NCBI RefSeq assembly: GCF_043290135.1 | Contig: NC_134705.1 | Location: 36,893,771-36,957,770 of the forward strand | Reading direction: 5' to 3' | Origin: Rhipicephalus microplus | Taxonomy: Eukaryota; Arthropoda; Arachnida; Ixodida; Ixodidae | DNA: 64,000 nucleotides | Shown here: positions 56,875-64,000 of the stretch, piece after piece | How the letters are laid out: every line of letters begins with the position of its first letter | How positions within the stretch are numbered: position 1 is the first letter of the stretch | Notes under the pieces: generated by a model | The model's input: only the letters and a program-made list of their open reading frames with translations | The model's database searches: none | Told to the model about the DNA's origin: nothing | Position numbers and translations under genes: made by a program

Positions 56875-57862
56875 TGTCACACACTTCGGGTGAGACCCCG
56901 CCGATCCAACATCGACGTGCGGCAGACTCGCAGGCTTCCACTTCACGCTTCGGCCTGCGACGCCTGAAAGGCCTCGAAGTGGCACATTTCGAGTTTATTT
57001 GAAGGTCGGTCGACCCGTGCGGGGTTGCACGTGTGGTGATGTGTGGTCCTGACCGACGCACTCATAGAGCAGACACGGAGTTTGATTACACATAAACAAA
57101 CATTTAATTAAAACAAGGGCAAAGGCAGGAGTTAACAAAAATAACAGAGGAAGAAAAGTGATACGCGATGAGAAAGAAAGGCTATATAACAAACTATGCT
57201 CTAAAAGAACACTACAAGAGGTACAAGCAAAAGACAAACACGTGGAATATTAATAAAGTAACAACAAGATAAAAATCAAAGGAGAGAGACACAAGAAATT
57301 AATTACAGAATGATCATGGTAGCGCTTTTGAGTTTCTAAGTGCGACGCAGCGCACACAACTACAAATGTTTAAAGAAAAAAAAAGGGCTGGTTAAAATAA
57401 ATTAACGGTTAAAAAAAAAGTCACAATAAAAGTTCCATACGGACCAGGCCAGCTCTTGGTGCACGTAGGGGAGTTGACGGGTGCCGCTGAAGGTCTCGCC
57501 GGCTTGGTAGACGACGAGGGTGCCCGGAATTGCAGCCGTCTCAATACGTTGCGCGGGTGACTCCATGCTCGCCGCCTACGCGAGACTCGCGACACCGACG
57601 ACCGCACTTGTTGCTGGCTGTACGTCAACTCCTCTTCCGATGCAGTTCAAACCTCCTCAGGGGCGTCCATGTGCTCCCATCTCATCTGGGAGTAATTTTC
57701 CTTGTTGAGACCGCTGGTTTCCCTTCCGGTCAGGGGCAGGGAAGACGAGCCGGCGCCACGCTGGGTCGTTATAGTCGCCGGATGTCGTCTCCCAACACAA
57801 AAACGCCCTTCCTTGGAAGATGGGGCCCGCGGATGCTCCGAAAATTGGAGTCGTTTGTGACA
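56875..57862 (-). repeat. 3' LTR of young LTR retrotransposon
   Basis: 988 bp, bounded on the plus strand by TGTCACACAC and GTTTGTGACA (TG...CA-type ends). It matches 60110-61095 with about five differences and a 2-base homopolymer indel, so about 99.5% identity by eye. The polypurine tract lies just inside the upper edge. The short frames within it (for example 57392-57628) recur unchanged in the other LTR because the whole LTR does; they are not genes. Confidence 0.93.
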
Positions 57863-57874
57863 TAGCCCCCTTCT
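57863..57874 (-). other. Polypurine tract of the young LTR element
   Basis: The minus strand reads AGAAGGGGGCTA immediately before the 3' LTR start TGTCAC. Confidence 0.8.
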
Positions 57875-58747
57875 TAAGAATATTACTTCGTAATGTTCAA
57901 GGAAATCACAAACGCTCAATGTTCGAGAGCCTGCCGTGTTCCGGTTGTCCACCAATGCGTTTTCTTTTTCGCGCGCACCATTTCGCTGACGTGGACGACA
58001 CCGCAGAGAACACCTTACACACTACGCTTCACGGTCACCATACGATGAATGTCATAACCCGCGCACCACGACACGGACACACACATGAAATACGAAATAA
58101 CACACACTGCTAGAATCGAGGGAGCTGTATTCGAAGCACCCCTTCTGGCGATCATGACACGGATCACAAGATAATCACTACACATAATTCTTCCAAATCC
58201 ACAAGAAGAAAAACAATTACCGAGCAATTCGAAGTCAAAGTGATACAGAAAGGTTTCAGACAAAATTAAGAAGGTACGAAGTATCCATGTATGCAAAAAA
58301 AAACTTAAAAATGCGGCCTTATGGCATGAATAAAACAGAAACCAAATAAAGCGAATGTCAAAGGCCGCTATACGCGACGCGATCATCTGCGTTTCATCGA
58401 ACCTAAGAACGCGCAGGCCTTTTCATCGCCGACTCAACTCATGCAATCTGCCCCTACATTCTCTGAACCCTTTTATGTGTTGCAAAATCGAATGACAGAA
58501 ATGAACATTATTTCAGACAACATCTCTTTAGACTTGAAGGTTACGTTTACGTTTCTATGTACATATACATAACTTTTATTAGCGCTCGAGGTGGTCGCGC
58601 TCTTTGGGGAGCCGTTCGAAACAAACGGGGCAGAGAAAAGCGTGTACGGCCGCTACACGGACGCCTGTTTCCCGTTAGTCTACCCCATGGCAGCAAGCCA
58701 TCGTCAACACCGCGTTCTACGGAAATGGGCTTCGCAACCGCGTCGCG

Positions 58748-59983
58748 TCATCTAGGCATAATGCGCTCCTTCCCCGTGCATTCCGCTCCTCGAACACAAG
58801 AATGGAGTGGTGGGGGTCGGCTCCTCCGAGCTGCAGGTACAATCGCCTGCCTCACCCCCCTACCCTTCGGGTGGTTTGGGGCATGGGGACGGGCTCGCCT
58901 CGCGAATGTCACCACGCGCAAAAGAATCTTTCGTTGCGTTGTGTCACGTTTGGGGCCTCTCATTTGCTTGAGTTTTCTTACAGCCTTGGCTGCTTTCTGT
59001 ACTTTTCGGCGTCTTTTTCGTTTGGCACATTTCCTTGCGCACTTTTTTAGAGCGTCTGCTTCCATCAAATCTTGAGCATAACTACTCTGGTTCGTCTGAA
59101 TTGATACACTGTGAACACAGTCGGGATTATTTCTTCTTGAATCAATGCTATCCTCACTTGAGGACAGCTTAACCGGCTCCTGAACAATGCAAATGGATTC
59201 CTCAGGGCTGCGCCGCTCGCACCTGAAAGAACTATCTACAATTGTACTGTCCAGTCCACAATGCACTTCAGCACATGGCTCTGACCCAATGTAATTACAG
59301 GGGTTCTCGCCTGCCGATCTGGTAGTACTGCGGACTTCAGTGTCAGCTGCCATAGAGACGAACATACATGGTGGCTGTGGCGAGTCACCAGCAGAGGGTT
59401 TTTCTGTACCATTCGAACCCTGCCGGCACAGCTCCTCGTCACCATGTCTCCAGCTTTCATTGGCCACTTTTGCCACAAAAGCGCTTTCTACAGCTAACAC
59501 ATTAGGTTCAGGAATGAACCTACTGTCCACCTCCCAAGTACTACCAGCCTGCCCGGCCTTCGGCGGCTCTACACATTCGGGCTCTTTGCATCTTTTATGC
59601 ATTAAATAAAAAGCCTCAAACACGCGCCGCCTGCTTTGAATCTTCAGGCGCAGTTTCTCAACGTACTCATGGTACGACTGTGCCAACTTGTTCGGGGCAT
59701 GGACGGTCGCACTATTAGAAATTCCAGAGCCTGAGCAGGGGTCCGACTGCGTAGTGAGCGGTCCTAATTTCAAGCGCTCTTTCGCTTCTTCTATTCTGAG
59801 TCTGGACCGCTCTTTTTCACGTTCCATCTCGAGTTGCATATTTTGCATGTACCTAGTGCGTTCTGCATCGCGCTCCTCTTTAAGTCTATTTCGTTCTTTT
59901 TCGACGAAGTTGTATAACTGCTTGCCTACAAAGCCAAAGGCTTTGCCCTGTTAAATTAGCTTTTCAAACTCCGTGTCGTCCAT
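58748..59983 (-). pseudogene. Gag-like N-terminus joined to unrecognised basic protein
   Basis: From an ATG at 59983 the frame reads MDDTEFEKLI, a TAA stop at 59953-59951, then continues open without further stops to 58748. From the next ATG (59848) it is 366 codons. Residues up to ~60 form a charged helix, EREKERSRLRIEEAKERLKL, predicted coiled coil, as in the N-termini of some tick gypsy Gags. The middle (~60-230) is Ser/Glu/Cys-rich, with no motif I know. A strongly basic stretch (KKCARKCAKRKRRRKV) at ~270-285 could bind nucleic acid or serve as a nuclear signal. There is no CCHC knuckle and no pol. The early stop may be a recent change or may be skipped by starting at 59848. Confidence 0.6.
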
Positions 59984-60083
59984 TGCTACAAACTGTTGTC
60001 CACCAACAAAGCAATAAAAGGACGTCTACATACTGCACGCTCAGAGTTACGTCAGTCTCCCAGACATCACCACGTGGTCGGCC

Positions 60084-60103
60084 AGTCCTGTCGCGTGGAC
60101 GCC
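60084..60103 (-). other. Primer-binding site of the young LTR element
   Basis: The minus strand reads TGGCGTCCACGCGACAGGAC six bases after the 5' LTR. It starts with TGG, as required for pairing with a tRNA 3' end. It differs from the TGGTGGAG sites of the two gypsy elements. Confidence 0.55.
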
Positions 60104-60109
60104 AGATAA

Positions 60110-61095
60110 AGTCACACACTTCGGGTGAGGCCCCGCCGATCCAACATCGACGTGCGGCAGACTCGCAGGCTTCCACTTCACGCTTCGGCCTGCGACGCCT
60201 GAAAGGCCTCGAAGTGGCACATTTCGAGTTTATTTGAAGGTCGGTCGACCCGTGCGGGGTTGCACGTGTGGTGATGTGTGGTCCTGACCGACGCACTCAT
60301 AGAGCAGACACGGAGTTTGATTACACATAAACAAGCATTTAATTAAAACAAGGGCAAAGGCAGGAGTTAACAAAAATAACAGAGGAAGAAAAGTGATACG
60401 CGATGAGAAAGAAAGGCTATATAACAAACTATGCTCTAAAAGAACACTACAAGAGGTACAAGCAAAAGACAAACACGTGGAATATTAATAAAGTAACAAC
60501 AAGATAAAAATCAAAGGAGAGAGACACAAGAAATTAATTACAGAATGATCATGGTAGCGCTTTTGAGTTTCTAAGTGCGACGCAGCGCACACAACTACAA
60601 ATGTTTAAAGAAAAAAAAGGCTGGTTAAAATAAATTAACGGTTAAAAAAAAAGTCACAATAAAAGTTCCATACGGACCAGGCCAGCTCTTGGTGCACGTA
60701 GGGGAGTTGACGGGTGCCGCTGAAGGTCTCGCCGGCTTGGTAGACGACGAGGGTGCCCGGAATTGCAGCCGTCTCAATACGTTGCGCGGGTGACTCCATG
60801 CTCGCCGCCTACGCGAGACTCGCGACACCGACGACCGCACTTGTTGCTGGCTGTACGTCAACTCCTCTTCCGATGCAGTTCAAACCTCCTCAGGGGCGTC
60901 CACGTGCTCCCATCTCATCTGGGAGTAATTTTCCTTGTTGAGACCGCTGGTTTCCCTTCCGGTCAGGGGCAGGGAAGACGAGCCGGCGCCACGCTGGGTC
61001 GTTATAGTCGCCGGATGTCGTCTCCCAACACAAAAACGCCCTTCCTTGGAAGATGGGGCCCGCGGATGCTCCGAAAATTGGAGTCGTTTGTGACA
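60110..61095 (-). repeat. 5' LTR of young LTR retrotransposon
   Basis: 986 bp, partner of 56875-57862. It starts (minus strand) at TGTCACAAACGACTCC. The inner edge reads GTGTGACT where the 3' LTR has GTGTGACA. Followed by the ATGAC duplication. Confidence 0.93.
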
Positions 61096-61236
61096 ATGAC
61101 ATTCAACTGAAACGTGGATATTGGAGTGGTCAGATAGGCCTGGATGAGAGTTAATGGACGTAACGCTATCGGGGTTTGAAGAAAGCACAAGGTCGACGAT
61201 CGTGGAAGTGTTGTCAGTCTGGGGATGTGTGGAAGT
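61096..61236 (-). pseudogene. LINE B endonuclease fragment upstream of the LTR insertion
   Basis: The minus strand reads TIVDLVLSSNPDSV and LSDHSNIHVSVECH, the end of the AP-like endonuclease, with the conserved S-D-H motif intact. Removing the LTR element and one ATGAC copy joins it to VPAQPRIKENDNSV at 56873. The 5' limit near 61236 is where the frame of LINE C resumes. LINE B is therefore 5'-truncated inside its endonuclease. Confidence 0.75.
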
Positions 61237-63880
61237 GTTGTCCTCATGTGTTGCATGCTGATTATTTTGTAGCGGTGGAACAAAGTACCAGCGGAAGTAC
61301 TTCGTGGGACATTTGCGATGTAGCACAGGGCCCATTTTTTGCAATAAGTGAATAGTTTTTGCGTTGTCTAAGGTTGTGATGCCCCAAACAGGAATGCAGT
61401 AGTCTATGTGCGAGGAAAACAAAGCATGGTAGGTTTGCACTTTAGCTTTTTCCGGGAGAAAGTGCCGACCTCGTGACAATTCTCCAGCAACACGCGATAA
61501 TGATTTCGTCAATGATTCTACATGACATGACCCTGTCATATGAGCGGAAAACGTTACACCTAGAACTTTATGTTTCTCCCCTACTTCTACGGGTTTTCCC
61601 TCAACTGTTAACGATTGCTGAAGATTAGTTTCCGTGCACCTGGATCTGAAAAAGACAGCTTTCGTTTTATTTCGCATTTATTCGCAGGCCATTAGTAGTA
61701 GACCACCGCAGTACATCTGATAATACGCTTTTTGCTTTGACAAAAATTTCAGCAAATTTTTTTCCCGACACACAAGGACTGGTGTCATCCGCGTACAGTA
61801 AAAATTCAGCATCGTTATTTATGCCGACAACATCATTTATGTAGATATTGAAGAAAAGTGGCCTTAAGATGCTTCCTTGAGGCACATCGCAAGAAATAGT
61901 TTTATAGGAAGAAAAAGAGTTAGTGATTAAAACACACTGTTTCCTTTCGGACAATCATGAACAAAATAGAGAATTAGCTACACCACCTACCCCATAGGCG
62001 TTTAACTTGCCGAGTAAAATGAGATGATTAAGGGTATCGAATGCTTTCCTACAGTCAATGAAGACACCCAGTGTAAGCTTTTTTTCTTCGATGTTTTTGA
62101 TTATCAATCCTTTTTGGGTTATCAACGCAGTCTGTATGAATTTGCCACGCTAAAAACCATTCTGATTTTTTAAAGTATGTTGTGCTTGTTAAGAAAACTA
62201 TTCAGGCGGCAGAAAATTTTTTTCTCTAACGCCTTTGAAAATACAGGTATATTTGAAATTGGTCGGTATTTATTAGTATCATTAACATCTTTATTTTTAT
62301 ATATGACGGATACTTTTGACATTTTCTTGAGATTTGGCAAGCACCCAGACTGGCGAACTAGAATAAACAGGGAAGCTAAACAAGGAGCAAGGAGGTCAAT
62401 TACTTGCTTATTCGCTTCAACCTGAAATCCGTCGACATCAATCGCTTTGCTGCTTTTGAAAGATAAAAATGTGCGCACTATTTCTGCTTCATCTACGGGT
62501 GCAAGAAACATTGTGTCAGAATTGTGGTAAGGAATCTGAGTATGGGCAGGGCTTCCCAGTGGTTGTACCACATTAGCAAAGTGCCTATTGAAATGCTCGG
62601 CTAAAGGTACACCGGATAGATTATACCCGTTTGCAGTTATTTCCCTTAAAGTATTCTGAACAGCATTGCGGTTCGGAGCCTAAGATCTCAGAAAACATGT
62701 TGTCATAATAACAGGTTTTTGCCTTCTTTAATGACGCAGTTAGTTTATTCCTGTAGGCTTTAAAGGCATCAAAGTCTGCAGTGTCTCTTGTTCGCAAAAA
62801 CTTCTTGAACAGATGAGTTTTTTCCCTGTTCATTTTCAGGTGTTCTCACTCTACCCAAGGTTGTCTTATTTTTATATTAGGCTTAGCATTTATGTAAGCG
62901 AAACATGTATTGTAATTATTCCTGAATATACATACAATTCACAATAGCTCTCATTTGGGTCCATGTGAACGTAATCAGAAGACCAATGGTCTCTCAGAAT
63001 CAGCCTACGGAATGAATTCATATTTTTGTTAGACATACATCTGTACCTAATATTGTCATTGCAAGTTATTTCCTGTGCAGCAGTTCTGGGAAATGCAATA
63101 AAAACAGAACATTGGTCACTCACCCCTGCACATATCGATCAGCTGCGCGTACATCAGTGTCTATGCTGACAATGAACAAGTCTAGGACTCACTGGCAAAT
63201 CGTCGTCACGTGTGTGCGTGTAGTAATGACGCTATTATAACCACAAGCGGACAATGTGGTAATGAACTCTCGAGAGGTCAGGTTATCTTTCATAAGGTTT
63301 AGGTTAAAATCACCGCATAATAAAATGTCGTACTGATTAAACGTTCAATACTTTAAGATTTCCTCAAGAAATTCTGAAAATGTGCGGAGGTGACCAGACG
63401 TTGAGCGGTAACACGCCACATTCAGGTTGTTCTTATTCGTTATGCAAAGCACTTCATAATCAGGTGTAATACACGTAAGTACCGGAACTATATCGCAGAG
63501 CGTGTGTTTTCTTACGTGAACTGCCACTCCGCCACCTCGGAGCGTACTTTGATTGATGATAGTTATTGTAGTGATGATAGTAGTGATGATAGTTATTGAG
63601 ATTCAGCATTTCACTTTCTTCATCATCTTCATCATACCATATTTCAGTCAGCATATTTACATTGAGAAGGAAGTTGAATTTGCTAAAAAGTGAGCTTAAA
63701 TCATCTATCTTATGAGGCGCGGAACTCGCTTTGAGGTGAATAGCAGGGAACATGCTCTGCGACTGCGCCGGAAGTATGTTCAGATGGCAGACAAAATTCT
63801 TGATATTCCATTGCGTGCACAAGAAGAAAAAATAGCGAAAGTTTGGCCACAAACACCCAAGGCAATCTTTCCCAGGTCAG
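61237..63880 (-). pseudogene. LINE C: endonuclease and RT, 3'-truncated
   Basis: Read from high to low coordinates on the minus strand: an endonuclease start with LNVNMLTEIW (the L-T-E motif, ~63650), GGVAVHVRK and PDYEVLCITNKNN (63340-63530), and SDQCSVFIAFPR at ~63110. That motif is normally S-D-H; the catalytic His is Gln here. Next come the linker (62621-62833), KYRPISNIPVFSKALEKKI (62200), VPQGSILRPLFFNIYIND and LLYADDTSP with Y-A-D-D intact (61700-61850). The thumb has HIDYCIPVWG (~61400), and FHRYKIISMQHM is last at ~61240. Repeated frameshifts divide it. It stops where LINE B begins. Confidence 0.85.
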
Positions 63881-64000
63881 AATTAATTTAAATGCGCACC
63901 ACCGGACTCGACTGTGTTTTTCGAGCAAGAATTCTTCCATTTTTTTCCACACATACTACCAGTGATGCTCCCGTTTCTTTGCGAGTGCATGTGCAAGCAG
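63881..64000. other. Upstream flank of LINE C, unassigned
   Basis: Could be the untranslated or N-terminal part of LINE C, but no motif is visible before the window ends. Confidence 0.3.

Larger units (their letters stand above)
57863..60109 (-). mobile_element. Interior of the young, non-autonomous LTR retrotransposon
   Basis: Only 2.25 kb lie between the LTRs, too short for gag plus pol. No protease, RT, RNase H or integrase motif is found in any frame. The one long frame is 58748-59983 on the minus strand. The region 57875-58747 downstream of that frame has only short open frames and no assigned role. The element must borrow enzymes from an autonomous relative. Confidence 0.85.

Noticed and set aside
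57392..57628. Short frames repeated exactly at 60625-60861 and neighbours, as a duplicated gene
   Set aside because: The duplicates are the two LTRs of one retrotransposon; the frames lie wholly inside the LTRs.
1..64000. CRISPR arrays, bacterial operons, riboswitches or prophage
   Set aside because: No regularly spaced repeats with unique spacers, no ribosome-binding-site-led gene clusters; the content is eukaryotic retroelements.

Overview
The window looks like nuclear DNA from an arthropod, most likely a hard (ixodid) tick. Two copies of a tRNA-headed SINE match my memory of the tick family Ruka, and they sit among RTE, CR1/Jockey-like and I-like LINEs, Ty3/gypsy LTR elements, a Penelope-like element and very long (TA)n tracts. 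The species assignment is inference. I found no convincing host protein-coding gene: every open frame I can assign belongs to a transposable element, and nearly all are broken.

Layout. 1-5082: AT-rich DNA without a recognisable gene. 5083-8588: a Ty3/gypsy element on the minus strand (LTR, PBS, gag, protease, RT) cut off inside RT by (TA)n tracts, which also hold a perfect 79-bp-arm palindrome derived from what looks like a Penelope-type hammerhead tail. 8668-10924: a Penelope-like remnant, its GIY-YIG endonuclease flanked by ~775-bp inverted repeats that each carry a hammerhead-ribozyme-like core. 10939-12170: two SINE copies, an RTE tail and a LINE zinc-binding fragment. 12171-25432: mostly unassigned DNA with a decayed antisense RTE at 13.9-15.9 kb. 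25433-29394: a LINE with a long RT frame and (TGAAAC)n tail, followed directly by a decayed I-like LINE with RNase H. 29484-34923: a complete but dead Ty3/gypsy element with ~128-bp LTRs. 34924-35990: TA palindromes, a tRNA-like sequence and a 457-bp tandem repeat. 37463-38856: a TTAA-flanked element with terminal inverted repeats. 41335-42757: an RTE LINE. 42826-43680: GAGT-rich repeats. 46600-48480: a decayed LINE ORF1 and a gypsy integrase tail. 49919-50154: SINE. 52563-53190: inverted repeat.

The right end is a nest. LINE 'C' (minus strand, 61.2-63.85 kb) abuts LINE 'B', which runs from 61236 down to 53811. LINE B is interrupted by a SINE (13-bp target duplication) and by a young LTR retrotransposon at 56875-61095, with 5-bp target duplications and LTRs about 99.5% identical by eye. 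That LTR element has only ~2.2 kb of interior and encodes a gag-like N-terminus joined to a protein I do not recognise. It is the most recent insertion that can be dated here and probably depends on another element for mobility.

There is no operon-like cooperation. The recurring theme is insertion of elements into, or truncation at, (TA)n tracts, and nesting of elements. Coordinates of decayed elements are approximate. Percent identities are by eye.
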